Part shown: positions 34,111 to 44,100 of the stretch, in pieces
How positions within the stretch are numbered: position 1 is the first letter of the stretch
Layout: each line of letters begins with the position of its first letter
DNA from: Chloroflexota bacterium
Lineage (GTDB): Bacteria; Chloroflexota; Anaerolineae; UBA4142; SHND01
Assembly: GCA_029778615.1 (NCBI GenBank)
Contig: JAKOPZ010000245.1
Location: forward strand, 1-47,125
Length of the DNA: 47,125 nt
Reading direction: 5' to 3'
Notes under the pieces: generated by a model
Database searches by the model: none
What the model saw: only the letters and a program-made list of their open reading frames with translations
What the model was told of the DNA's origin: nothing
Program-made: the position numbers and the translations under genes

Positions 34111-36831
34111 TTATTCGACCCGCGTATCCCAATTCAACGCGCGCATAGCGGAATCGGACAAACCGAGCGCGTCCGCGAACGCGCGCTGACGCCGCAAAGC
34201 GCCGGCATAATCCAAACGGCGTAACCCCGCGCGCATTGCCGCGCGCGCGTCGTTGGCGGAGCGTGCCGCATTCTCGAAATCGTTTTGCTGCGCGTACGCG
34301 AATGCGCGATGCCAATGCGCTAAAAAATGATTCTCGAGCGCGGCAGGGTCAATTTTCTCCAACACCAACGTACTGTCCCGCAGATACAACGCCATGTTCG
34401 CCCACTCGAACCAACTCCACTTGAAATGTTCCAAGCTCTCGCCCCATCGCGTTTGCCACATTTCGCGCGCTCTTTGCAAATCCCCGCGCCGCGCGGCGAG
34501 CATTCCCACAAAGTATGCGCGTGTTTCCGCGCGTTCGATGGTTTCCACCACGGCAGCCGCCTCGTCCAATTCGCCGCACGCCATCAAGAGCCGCACCAAG
34601 CCCGCGTGATCGCGTTCCTCCGGCGGCAATTCATCATTGTATTGATGCCAATACGTTTTGCCCGCGTCACATTCGCGAAACGCGTCAAAATGTTCGAGCA
34701 AGGTGTCATACACGCGCTGCTCGTCTGAATCATCCGCCGCGGCTTGTTCAGCGCGCAGCAGAGTTTCCACCGCCGCGTCGGGCATTTGCAACAAACCCTC
34801 TTGCAGTTCTGCCAAAACAATGAGCGCTTGAAACGCGTTCTCCTCGTCTTGCGCCAACCGTTCCAATTCTGCTGCCGCCGCTTGCACAGCCGCAGGATTA
34901 TCAAAAATCGCACGCTCGATTTCGACGGCTTGACGTTCTGCCAATGCCCAATCCAACGCGTCCGCGTCCAACGCAATGTAATCGTCCAATAACGCGCGCG
35001 CGTCGTCAAAACGTTTTTCGCGCGCGAGCAGATGTTCCAGTGCCATTACCAATTCGGTCAGCGTTTCTTCCAAGTCCCATACTTCGGTAAACCACAAATC
35101 CTCTGCGCGCGATATCGGAAACAGTTCGCGAAATTTTTGCCATCCTGCCCATGCCGGGTCGGTTTGATGCAGCGCGGTCAGCTCCATGAGCAAAGACAAC
35201 ATTTCGTGCAGCAGTTCTTCGACGCGCGCTTCGTCCACAAATTCTTGTTCACTCAAACCCAATTCGCGCGCCACCGTACTCCAATCAAACGCCGCTTGCC
35301 CGCGTCGTGCATTCTCTGCTTCGCGCGCCTCGAAATCTTTCAATAGGCGAATCACTTGCAAACGTCCGCCAAAGGATTGCACCGCTTGGCGCGGCGTCTG
35401 ATTGTCGAGCGCGGGAATTTTTTGGTCAATCCATTCTTGATTCAAGTTCGCGCTGTACTGCGCGAGGAACTCTTGCAATTCTTTCGGCGGCGCGGAGAGG
35501 TTGGGAAGCATCGGCTCGAACGAAGATAACTCCGCGTCCAATGCATCAGCGTCATCCTCTTTATCGTCCGCGTTGAAATCCAATGCGTCGTCAAATTCGC
35601 CATCATCGAATTCATCCTCATCGAATTCGTCCGCGTCCTCAAATTCATCATCCACATCAAACTCGGCATCTTGGTCGCCCAACGCGTTCAACGCGTCAGC
35701 GAACGATTCAACCTTTTCGTCGCGGAACTGAATCGTCGCGCCCAAATGTTTTTCCAATAACGCTTTGCCCGCGTGCAGACGGCGGCGCGACATGACATCG
35801 AGCGTCAATTCATCCAAAGCCAACTTGACCGTTCCCAACGCGCGCACGCCGTTCGGGTCACCCGCCGGAGTCTGCCATTCAAACGGTGCGCCGTGCAAGC
35901 GCAGCTGCGCGAGCGATTCACCGGTTTCATTCCATGCAAAATCGCGCGCGGCGAGACCATCCGCTTCCATCTCTCGAAACTCTGGCGCCGCGCGCAAGCG
36001 CGCGAGCGCGTCGGCGTGATTCAAAACGGTAAAGGTGGCGACAGCATGTTCCATCAAATCGCCTTCGGGCGTTAACAGGTTGGGCAGTTGCTGCATCGCG
36101 CTGCCAATCTCATTGAGAATGTATTGATTGATGAGATGCGCGTGTGCGCGCATGAATTCTTGTATGGGTGCGTTGGGATAGCGCTGCGTGTACTCGGTGC
36201 GCAATCCTTCCACATACGCGCGCAGCATCCCGCGATAACCCGGTGGTACATTCAGCCCCGAGCCGCCCAGTGCATAGTGGTCATCCGTTCGCACAACGCG
36301 CGTAAAAGCAATGTTCCAGCGCGCCGTTGTTTCCGAACCCATTTTGTCGTGAATGTCGTAGATTTCGCCGGTGAAGAGGTCGCGCGCGTGAAAGCCCACA
36401 CCGCGTTCCACCGAAATGATTTCGAGCAGTGCGGGCGCGCCGTTCATCCAATCGCCGAGCCACGCGCGTTGGCGCGGTGACAAAAGGCGACTCTGTTCTT
36501 TGGCAAAGTGTTCAATGACGCGCGTATCATCGGGCAAACGATAGTCGAACAAAAAATAATCGAGCGCGCGTTCGAAATCGGCTTGTTCGTCCGCATCACC
36601 TTCGGGGTCCGGCGCTTCGTCTGCGTCAAAGAAAAATTTCGCGGCGGTGTTGAAATCTGTTTCGTACTTGCGCTGCAAAGCGAATTCGCCGAGCGCACGC
36701 CACAGCGCGTCTTTTTGTAATTTTTCACTCGCGCGTTCTTGGTCCGCGCGTTGGTGACAATGTTTGTATTTTTTGCCGCTGCCGCACCAACACGGGTCGT
36801 TGCGTCCGGGCATTTTTATATTTTCCATCAT
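34111..36831 (-). CDS. SEC-C motif protein with acidic linker and TPR-like C-terminal half
   Basis: 906 residues. The SEC-C zinc motif sits at the N terminus (NDPCWCGSGKKYKHCH, residues about 11-26), similar to the C-terminal Zn finger of SecA. Residues about 30-400 have no name I recognise. An acidic stretch (DEFEDADEFDEDEFDD and similar) lies near 395-445 and is encoded by a degenerate tandem repeat. The C-terminal half is helical with paired Leu/Ala helices (AFQALIVLAELQEGLLQ) resembling TPRs. By analogy with other SEC-C proteins it may bind a partner through zinc; the role is unknown. The first ATG of an ATG-ATG pair at 36831 is taken, with weak ribosome-binding support. Confidence 0.82.
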   Translation of the reverse strand: MMENIKMPGRNDPCWCGSGKKYKHCHQRADQERASEKLQKDALWRALGEFALQRKYETDFNTAAKFFFDADEAPDPEGDADEQADFERALDYFLFDYRLPDDTRVIEHFAKEQSRLLSPRQRAWLGDWMNGAPALLEIISVERGVGFHARDLFTGEIYDIHDKMGSETTARWNIAFTRVVRTDDHYALGGSGLNVPPGYRGMLRAYVEGLRTEYTQRYPNAPIQEFMRAHAHLINQYILNEIGSAMQQLPNLLTPEGDLMEHAVATFTVLNHADALARLRAAPEFREMEADGLAARDFAWNETGESLAQLRLHGAPFEWQTPAGDPNGVRALGTVKLALDELTLDVMSRRRLHAGKALLEKHLGATIQFRDEKVESFADALNALGDQDAEFDVDDEFEDADEFDEDEFDDGEFDDALDFNADDKEDDADALDAELSSFEPMLPNLSAPPKELQEFLAQYSANLNQEWIDQKIPALDNQTPRQAVQSFGGRLQVIRLLKDFEAREAENARRGQAAFDWSTVARELGLSEQEFVDEARVEELLHEMLSLLMELTALHQTDPAWAGWQKFRELFPISRAEDLWFTEVWDLEETLTELVMALEHLLAREKRFDDARALLDDYIALDADALDWALAERQAVEIERAIFDNPAAVQAAAAELERLAQDEENAFQALIVLAELQEGLLQMPDAAVETLLRAEQAAADDSDEQRVYDTLLEHFDAFRECDAGKTYWHQYNDELPPEERDHAGLVRLLMACGELDEAAAVVETIERAETRAYFVGMLAARRGDLQRAREMWQTRWGESLEHFKWSWFEWANMALYLRDSTLVLEKIDPAALENHFLAHWHRAFAYAQQNDFENAARSANDARAAMRAGLRRLDYAGALRRQRAFADALGLSDSAMRALNWDTRVE

Positions 36832-36900
36832 TCGGTATTGTTTGTGAAAACGTGGCGCGACGATTTTCTTGGCAAGAATGTCCGCCGGGTGTTAAAAAGC

Positions 36901-36927
36901 AAAGGGCATTCCCCGTGCTGCCCTTTT
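36901..36927 (-). terminator. Terminator after the SSB gene
   Basis: Stem AAGGGCA/TGCCCTT around 10 nt. On the minus strand it is followed by TTTGCTTTTT. It lies downstream of the SSB stop (36960). Confidence 0.75.
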
Positions 36928-36959
36928 TGTATGACCGTTATTCTAGTCAAACCGCGTGT

Positions 36960-37313
36960 TTATTCTTCCTCTCCGCCTTCTGCGCTCACTTCTTGCTCTT
37001 CGGGTTTGCGGTCCAGCATTTGCATTTGTGTGGCGACAACGTGTGTACGATATTGCATCTCGCCTTTGTCGTCCGTCCAGCGGTCATTTTGCAAACGTCC
37101 GCTTACAAACACCAAACGTCCCTTGCTCAAATACTGCTGACAGACTTCACCGAGCTTGCCCCATGCGTGGATTTGAAACCAATCGGGTTCTTTGGAGTTG
37201 GGGCGATTGACCGCGATAGAAAATTGACACACCGTCTTGCCGGTGGGCGTATAGCGCGTTTCGGGGTCGCGTCCCAAATGTCCGATGAGTTCGACGCGAT
37301 TCAATGCAGGCAT
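36960..37313 (-). CDS. ssb: Single-stranded DNA-binding protein, short form
   Basis: 117 residues. OB-fold motifs NRVELIGHLGRDPETRYTPTG, VCQFSIAVNRP, WFQIHAWGKLGEVCQQYLSKGRLVFVSGRL and the C-terminal part of the fold are present. ATG 37313 is preceded by AAGGAGG, a near-perfect ribosome-binding site. The protein is shorter than a typical SSB and ends in EEQEVSAEGGEEE rather than the DDDIPF-like tip used to recruit partners, so it may be an accessory SSB. It has its own promoter. Confidence 0.92.
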   Translation of the reverse strand: MPALNRVELIGHLGRDPETRYTPTGKTVCQFSIAVNRPNSKEPDWFQIHAWGKLGEVCQQYLSKGRLVFVSGRLQNDRWTDDKGEMQYRTHVVATQMQMLDRKPEEQEVSAEGGEEE

Positions 37314-37363
37314 GATAGACCTCCTTGAAGGAATTTGAAAAGGGTTTTAGTCGAGACGCGGAA

Positions 37364-37393
37364 ACTTTAGCATGTGCGGGGAATAGTTGTCAA
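37364..37393 (-). promoter_or_regulatory. Promoter of ssb
   Basis: TTGACA (37393-37388), an 18-bp spacer, TAAAGT (37369-37364), then a leader of about 45 nt. Confidence 0.65.
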
Positions 37394-37436
37394 GAGCGCG
37401 ACAAAATCATGAATCTCGCATGAATCTTTTTTTTTG

Positions 37437-38699
37437 TTACGAGATTCCCAAAATTACACTTAACGGAAGTGCCACAATGTTTTCGTCCAACCTTTTGATT
37501 TCATTCCCTTGATAAATTACCGCGCCCACTGCGGCCCTCGGATGCTCGGCAAGGAATAAGCGAAGGTTTTCAGCATCCGCGAAATTGACTCTCTCTCCCC
37601 TCTTGATTTCAAATGCAACCATGCGGCGTCCTTGTTCGATCACCACATCTACCTCTTTGCCGTTCATAGTCCGCCAGAACGAAAGATGCGCGCGTGGAGT
37701 GACGAGTTCTGCAAGCGCGCGCAGGTTTTGAACGACGAAGGTTTCAAAGAAATTTCCCAATTCGCGTGCCTGTTGCAAATTTGTTACATCAAAATATCCG
37801 GCGAGATAAATCGGCAGACCCGAATCTGCCCATTGCACTTGAGGCGATTTCATGAGCCGCGTGGTGCGACTGATTGTGAACGCAGGCAAACGCTGGAGCA
37901 AGTATGTTGCTTCCAGTAAATTGATATACCGATGCGTGGTAGGTTGTGACAACGCCGCGTCACGCGCCACTTCGGATTGGTTCAAAAGTTGTCCCGTTCG
38001 CAATGCCAGTAATTGCATCACGCGGCGAAAATCGGGCAATGATTCGATTTGCGAAATTTGCCGCAGGTCGCGTTCGAGATAAGTGGCGATGTATCCTTCC
38101 CACCATTGCAGCACGGCTTGCGATGTCGTCAAGCGCAAGAGTGCGGGCATCCATCCGCGCAGGAGCAACGGTAACAGGTCCGGCATCTTCGGTGCAACGC
38201 GTTTTTCAGGGGGCAAATTCCCGGCGAGCAATTCGCTCAAAATGGTTGGCGGCGGTTTGCGGACGGATTCACCATACGTCATCGGCTGCAAACCAAAATA
38301 AACCGCGCGCCCGGCAAGACTCTCGCTGACATGCTGCATCAAAAGTAGATTTGCCGAACCCGAAAGGACAAAACGCATTTTTCCTTTTGACTCATCTACC
38401 GCTTTTTTTACGGCGGGTAAAAGGACGGGGACTTTTTGCACTTCATCCAGAACGATATTGGAAACGCCTGACCATAGCGCGCGCGCGTCGCGCTCGGCTT
38501 GTTGAAGAATATCAAAATCATCGAGGGTGTAATATTTCCATGTGGCAAAGGGTTGAGCATGACGCAGTAGAGTGCTCTTGCCAACCTGCCGCGCACCGGT
38601 CAAAACAACAATGGGATGCTGTTCAACAGCACTTTGGAGTTCGGGCGTAACCCATCGGGGATAATATTCTGATTCTATCTCTGAATAATTATTATTCAC
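37437..38699 (-). CDS. AAA_14/DUF4143-family ATPase
   Basis: 420 residues. Walker A GARQVGKST at 35-43, Walker B NIVLDEVQK near 81-89, and FVLSGSANLL as sensor. The C-terminal DUF4143 part carries EVDVVIEQGRRMVAFEIKRG, resembling a restriction-nuclease-like fold with D, E and K. These proteins are widespread and often linked to mobile or defence regions, but function is poorly known. The start is taken as GTG 38699; it lies only 7 nt from a -10 box, so translation may be leaderless. Its sequence has fewer CGCG motifs than its neighbours, suggesting separate acquisition. Confidence 0.85.
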   Translation of the reverse strand: MNNNYSEIESEYYPRWVTPELQSAVEQHPIVVLTGARQVGKSTLLRHAQPFATWKYYTLDDFDILQQAERDARALWSGVSNIVLDEVQKVPVLLPAVKKAVDESKGKMRFVLSGSANLLLMQHVSESLAGRAVYFGLQPMTYGESVRKPPPTILSELLAGNLPPEKRVAPKMPDLLPLLLRGWMPALLRLTTSQAVLQWWEGYIATYLERDLRQISQIESLPDFRRVMQLLALRTGQLLNQSEVARDAALSQPTTHRYINLLEATYLLQRLPAFTISRTTRLMKSPQVQWADSGLPIYLAGYFDVTNLQQARELGNFFETFVVQNLRALAELVTPRAHLSFWRTMNGKEVDVVIEQGRRMVAFEIKRGERVNFADAENLRLFLAEHPRAAVGAVIYQGNEIKRLDENIVALPLSVILGIS

Positions 38700-38706
38700 A
38701 CATAGA

Positions 38707-38735
38707 ATAATAGTCGCGAATGAAAATCACGTCAA
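38707..38735 (-). promoter_or_regulatory. Promoter of the AAA_14 ATPase gene
   Basis: TTGACG (38735-38730), a 17-bp spacer, TATTAT (38712-38707). Start would be at or next to the GTG at 38699. A minimal ATG-TGT-GAA-stop reading frame overlaps it. Confidence 0.6.
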
Positions 38736-38783
38736 TATTTCCAAGATAGAGGTTGCCCTTAACGTGTCGGCGTTGTAAAGACC

Positions 38784-38816
38784 AAAAAAAGAGCACCTCA
38801 GCATCCAGGTTGCTCT
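38784..38816 (-). terminator. Terminator downstream of the Fic pseudogene
   Basis: AGAGCAACCT pairs with AGGTGCTCT (one bulge) around 8 nt, followed on the minus strand by seven T. No gene is supported between 38817 and 39013. Confidence 0.85.
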
Positions 38817-39013
38817 CACGGCGATGATTGAACCGCTACTCACGTCATGGCTTGACAAGAATGGATGTGCAAAAATGGTTTGTCTTTAGGCAAATCTCTC
38901 TTGCTATAGAGGATCTCCAAGCCGAACGCTAGTATGGATTTTGGATACATTGCTATTTCAAATCATTGCCAGCATTGGCGCAATAGAAAGCCACCATGTA
39001 GGGAGTGCGGCAA

Positions 39014-40166
39014 TTACTCAACAAATCGGGACAAAAGTCGCGCTGTCTCAAGCGTGGCAGCATGGAGCGTCTCAACAAGAAATATCACCCATGGGGTCAA
39101 ATTGCCCTTGTCAGCTGCACGCAATGTCTTGATATACTCCACACGTCGTTCATCAAACAGTTGCTGCAAGACCAAGACTTTATATTCAAACCCTTCGCGG
39201 CGCAGGATTAAGGTCATCAGCGCACGCGCAGTCCGCCCAGTGCGATCTCGAAATGGATGAATACCTGTAAATTCGTAATGAAAGATCGCGGCGCGTTCCA
39301 CGATTGTCAGCGCCTCGACTTTACGAGAATGGAACCACAGCAACAGAGCATCCAAAAGCGCGCCGACTTGATCATCAGGAGGAAAGTGTGTAACAAGTTC
39401 CCCCGTCTCAATGTCCATGACGGCAAGACCTAGATCGTCTGGCGAAACAATGGCGCACCGACGCGACCAATCTTCGGGTGCTTGCCAGTCCACTGTGGAG
39501 CGCGGTCGGCATGCTCAATAATCGCGATCGGTATTCTGCAAGACGAGTCTGTTGAAATAGCAAATCAGGTTGAGATTAAGTAGTATGTCGGGATGCGCGG
39601 TGAGATGGTCAATCCAGCCATCACCTCAACGCCATTCCGCATCTCTTGCTCGTCGCGGTGGCGAGGGGTCATTTTGGTGAGTCTGTGCTCGTGGAGACAG
39701 TTGTGGCTTGATGTTTCTGATACTCTTCGATGATTGCGGACGCTTCTTTAAAAGAAAGCGCGTTGCCTTCCACTCGATTCGTGTGATAAATGGCACGTGC
39801 AGTCAATTCGTTCCATAAACGCGCCTCCTGCGTTGCGGATAACTTACGAGAGCGCAGTCTGGAACGCAAGCGTTGTATTTCTCCCAACCGTTCGACCAAC
39901 TCGGGCGTACGGGCGTAGCGCGCGACGCGTTTGCCGATGATCACTTGTCGCCGGCGCCCGCGGGTTTCACTTTCGAGGGATACAATCAGGTCTCGCAAGG
40001 CGGAGCGCGTTGTCAGCCAAGTACCGCCGCTTTTGCGCGCGAGAAGGCGCCCTTCTGCCGCATATCGCGCCAAATTATTGCGGTCGAGTGGATGTCCCAA
40101 GCGCTGTGCGATTGTGACCGCTTCCGTCAAGGTGAGCGCTTCTTCCAAAATCTCAGTGGCAATCAT
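39014..40166 (-). pseudogene. HTH-Fic protein, disrupted
   Basis: Start ATG 40166 has GGAGGAG at ideal spacing. The first 165 codons give an excisionase-like helix-turn-helix (LTLTEAVTIAQRLG, then YAAEGRLLARKSGG) and the Fic inhibitory motif TNRVEGN (T129, E133, G134, N135). The reading frame then stops at 39669. Beyond it, LTKMTPRHRDEQEMRNG and then GWIDHLTAHPDILLNLNLI continue in the other two frames, with a stop (TGA 39517) where Trp is expected in NTDRDY-stop-ACRPRS. The last piece, from about 39493, holds the Fic core as HPFRDRTGRTAR, where the consensus is H-x-F-x-(D/E)-G-N-G-R-x-x-R. This fits two 1-base deletions, one nonsense change and a degraded core. Fic proteins AMPylate targets; this copy should be inactive. 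Confidence 0.8.
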
Positions 40167-40197
40167 CAAATGCTCCTCCGCATGCTGAACCGGTAGT

Positions 40198-40230
40198 GAC
40201 AATATACATATTTTCATGTATATTGTCCAA
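40198..40230 (-). promoter_or_regulatory. Operator palindrome overlapping the Fic-gene promoter
   Basis: Perfect 12-bp arms GACAATATACAT and ATGTATATTGTC around 6 nt (40198-40227). The -35 TTGGAC (40230-40225) and -10 TATATT (40206-40201) with an 18-bp spacer lie inside it. The next gene encodes an HTH protein, so autoregulation is likely. Confidence 0.75.
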
Positions 40231-40271
40231 CTCGTTGGCGACAGGGTCTCTGGTGCATCGCCTGTCGCCAG

Positions 40272-41144
40272 CTACTCGTGCATCAATGCCAGCGCGGCAG
40301 CGGCAACCTCACGATACGCGCGTTCCATGAGCGTAGTGAATTCCTGCTTGCCATGCCAAAATCCCGGCGCGCCCAGACGTTTCACCGCCACGGCATCTAC
40401 CTCTGCCGCGCGCACGTTTACGCGAAAATCGTCGAGCGTGTCATCGTTCCTCCAAAACACATTCACTAATTGTTCCAACGGCACAATTTTTTCTGGCGGA
40501 GATTTTTTCTTTGGCGGTTTCGCTTTCGGAGAAACCTGTTTCGCTTTTGCCGCGCCCGTTTCCGTCGCGCGCTGTGCGCGCAGCACTTCCATGATTTCGT
40601 TTTTGCTTTTGCCGCGCAGACGAAAAATCAAAAACGGGTCCGCGTCGAATTGTTCGCCCAACAACAAATAGACCGCCGCGGTGTGTTTGCACGGATTTGA
40701 CCAATCGGGACACGAACATTCCGTTTCCAAATCATTGCGACTCGTCGGAAACAAATTCACGCGCGCAGCAGTGAACGCTTCCTCGATATTCTGCGGCATC
40801 TCCCCCGCCAACAATTTCGCGGCAAAAATGGCTTGTCCCGCCATTTGCTCCGTGACGTGCTTCCAATTCTCTTCCGTCAGGGGTTTGATTTTGAGCCACA
40901 CCTTGTACGGTTGCGGACGACTGCCCTGCACGCGCGCGTCCACGCGCCCACTTTGAATGTCGAGATTCAACACTTGACCGCTGCGCGCATACGAACGACC
41001 GCGCTGCAAACGCGCCGGGTCAATCAATTTGTACAACGCGTCGAGCCAACGACTCGCCCACCACGTCTTGCCAAATTGTTTTGACTGCGCCCTGATACCG
41101 TGCGCCGGACGCCGCGGTTTCGGTTTTGGATACCAGTCCCACAT
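40272..41144 (-). CDS. SWIM zinc-finger protein (partner of the SNF2 helicase)
   Basis: 290 residues. SWIM motif CSCPDWSNPCKHTA (C143, C145, C152, H154). The N terminus WWASRWLDALYKLIDPARLQRGRSYARSGQV is typical of the bacterial SWIM proteins that lie next to SNF2-family helicases. A Lys/Pro-rich linker (KAKQVSPKAKPPKKK) precedes the C-terminal helical domain. It starts 2 bp after the SNF2 gene stop. Probably binds DNA or the helicase as a zinc-dependent adaptor. Confidence 0.88.
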   Translation of the reverse strand: MWDWYPKPKPRRPAHGIRAQSKQFGKTWWASRWLDALYKLIDPARLQRGRSYARSGQVLNLDIQSGRVDARVQGSRPQPYKVWLKIKPLTEENWKHVTEQMAGQAIFAAKLLAGEMPQNIEEAFTAARVNLFPTSRNDLETECSCPDWSNPCKHTAAVYLLLGEQFDADPFLIFRLRGKSKNEIMEVLRAQRATETGAAKAKQVSPKAKPPKKKSPPEKIVPLEQLVNVFWRNDDTLDDFRVNVRAAEVDAVAVKRLGAPGFWHGKQEFTTLMERAYREVAAAALALMHE

Positions 41145-41146
41145 AT

Positions 41147-44100
41147 TTACTCCCCAATCGCGTCCTGGCGTAACTTGAACAAATCACGCAGCGCGTCAGT
41201 GGAGAGCTCGGTCAGCCACCCTTCGCTCGTGCCGACGATGCTTTGTGCGAGTTGTTTTTTGCGTTCAATCATCGCGTCAATTTGTTCTTCAAATGTTCCC
41301 GCGCACAAGTATTTGTACACTTGGACATTGCGCGTTTGCCCGATGCGAAACGCGCGGTCGGTGGCTTGATTTTCGACGGCGGGATTCCACCAGCGGTCAA
41401 AATGAAACACATGATTCGCGCGCGTAAGATTCAAACCGGTGCCGCCGGCTTTAATAGAAAGCAAAAACACGAGCGGTCCATGCGCGTCATTTTGAAAACG
41501 GTCAATCATTTGCGCGCGCGTTTTAGTCGGCGTGTCGCCGTACAAGAACAACACCTCATCGCCGAACTCGGCTTGCAAGTACGCTTGCAACAGTTTCCCC
41601 ATTTCCGCGAATTGGGTGAACACGAGCGCGCGTTCGCGCACGGCGCGCGCTTCGCCCAACATTTCGGAGAGACGCGCGAGTTTGCCGCTGCGTCCGGAGA
41701 GCGCGCTGCCGTCGCCCAAAAACTGCGCGGGATGATTGCACACTTGTTTCAATTTCAACAACGTCGCCAACACAATCCCGCGTCGTTCGATGCCTTCCGC
41801 CTGCTCAATGCGCTGAATCGAATCGCGCACGACGGCTTCGTATAATGTTGCCTGCTCGCGCGTGAGATTGCAAAAAATTTTCATCTCGTTCTTGGCGGGC
41901 AAATCGCTGATGACTTGCGGATCGGTCTTGACGCGCCGCAAAATGAACGGACCGGTCAGGCGTTTCAATTGTTTGCTTGCGGTATCGTCGCCGCCGCGTT
42001 CGATGGGGTTGGCAAAGCGGCGTTGAAACTCGGCTTGCGCGCCGAGATAGCCGGGATTCAAAAATTGAAAAATGCTCCACAGTTCGCTCAAGCGATTTTC
42101 GACAGGCGTGCCGGTGAGCGCGAGCCGCCACTGCGCGTCGAGCTTGCGCGCGGCTTGCGCCTGTTTGGTCGTCGGGTTCTTGATGTTTTGCGCTTCGTCC
42201 AAAATCACATGACTCCACGCCAGCGCGGTCAATTGTTTTTCATCGCGCTGCAACAGCGGGTACGACGAAAGCACCACATCACTTGCGGGGGCGCGCGCGG
42301 CGAGGTCATTCTTTTTACGCGCCGCGCCGTGATGGGCGTACACGCGCAGCGTCGGCGCAAAACGCGCGAGTTCGCGTTCCCAATTGTTCACAACAGAGGT
42401 GGGACAAATAATCAGCGTCGGACGCGCGTTGCCGTTCGCGCGTGCGCGTGCGTGCAATAACAGCGCGATGGTCTGCGGCGTTTTCCCCAAACCCATATCG
42501 TCGGCGAGACAGCCGCCCAAACCCCACTGCCGCAAAAACGCGAGCCATGCCAAGCCCGCGTTTTGATACGGACGCAATTCGCCGTGAAATGTCTGTGGCG
42601 CGCGCAGCGGCTCGACGCGCTCACTTTGCTGCAATGACGCGAGCAATTCGCCAATCCAGCCGTCCGCCACCACTTCGGCAACGGGCAATCCGGCATCGGC
42701 TTTCGATGTTTCAAATCCCAACGCGAGCCGCAGCGCGTCTTGTGCATTGAGGGAACGCTGCGGCGAGCCTTCCTTACCCTTGTCCCAAAATTTCAACGCG
42801 GCTTGTAATTGGTCGGGACGCAATTCCATCCACTGCCCGCGAATTTGCACGAGCGGCGTTTTCAGCGCGGCGAGTTTATCAAATTCCTCGCGCGTCAAGG
42901 TCGTGTCGCCAATTACCAACTGCCAATCGTAATTGACGATTTCGTCGAATGAGATTCCTCCGACGCCTCCTTTGGGCATCGGCTTGGGCGGAGTTTTCAA
43001 ACGCACGCGCACGCCGAATTTTGCATTCAGCCCCGGCGCGAGTATGCCAAAGCCGAACGATTTCAACAGCAGCGCGGTCTCGCGCAAAAAGGTGTACGCG
43101 TCATCGGCGTTCAATTCGCAGAACGCGGGACGCGCTGCGCGCAAACTTGCTTCAATCGGCGCAAACAAACGCGACGCGTGCCCCAACCCTGCGAGTACGC
43201 GTTCGTGCGGCGCGTCGAACGCGCGATTCAAAAATTTTGCCGTGCTGCCGCGCGCGCTCCAGACCTCTTCCATCGGCACGAGCAAACTCGGGTCGTCATT
43301 CGCTTGCAGCAAATAGCGCAGCGTCCAATCCCGCGCGTTCGCGTTGGGCGCGTAAATTTCCAATTCGTCGCGCGGCGGTGGCGGTTCAAGGCGAAAACAC
43401 AAACGAAAACTTGCGCCCGCCGCCGCGGGAAATGGCTCCGCCCACGCGCGATATTGTTCATAAAACGCGCGGAGATCGGACGCGAACGCCTCAATGACGG
43501 GATTCTCGCGCAACCCGTCGAGCCATTGTTCCGCCGTCGTGTTGGCGTGAGAACTGCGCGGAATGGATACGTCGCCATGTTCGCGCGCGAACGCGTCAAT
43601 CACGCCAGACAGAAAATTTTCGACGAGCGCGCGCGGCGAATGCTTGGGCGGCGAGTTACTGGCACGCAGCGCATACGCGCGACACAATGGCGGCATCGCG
43701 TTAACGAGACGCGTTACGCGCGCGGCGTCGCTCGGTTCGTCCAATAGCGGCTGCCACAATGCAAGGAATTTTCCATCGCGTTCTGCAAGGGTTGGCACAA
43801 AGCGTTGACGCGCAATCAATTCCAACGCGAATTCTGCCGTCGCGTGCCAAAACTGTACGTCCGCTCCCGCGCGCGTGTTGGGCATCTCATCTTGCTTCGA
43901 CGGAAGCGCAGTGAGAAATGCTAATGCGTCCGCCGGTTCAAAGCGCAAACACTCGATTTGCCACGATTCAAGTGTGAGGGAGTCATTCGCATTTCTTTGT
44001 GGAACGTTCAAAGGCGAGACTGACGCTTGGGGAAGGTCTGCTCCTGTGGGGAGCCAGACATTTGCAGTAAAATCGGACGCGCGCTCCTTGATGAGGAATT

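Noticed and set aside
38940-39260. Plus-strand frames opposite the Fic pseudogene
   Set aside because: They are antisense to the recognisable Fic sequence and have no domains.
43976-44011. Possible repeat insertion coding for NVPQRNAND in the SNF2 N terminus
   Set aside because: It does not match any of the palindrome families clearly; similarity to SPQRS is too short.
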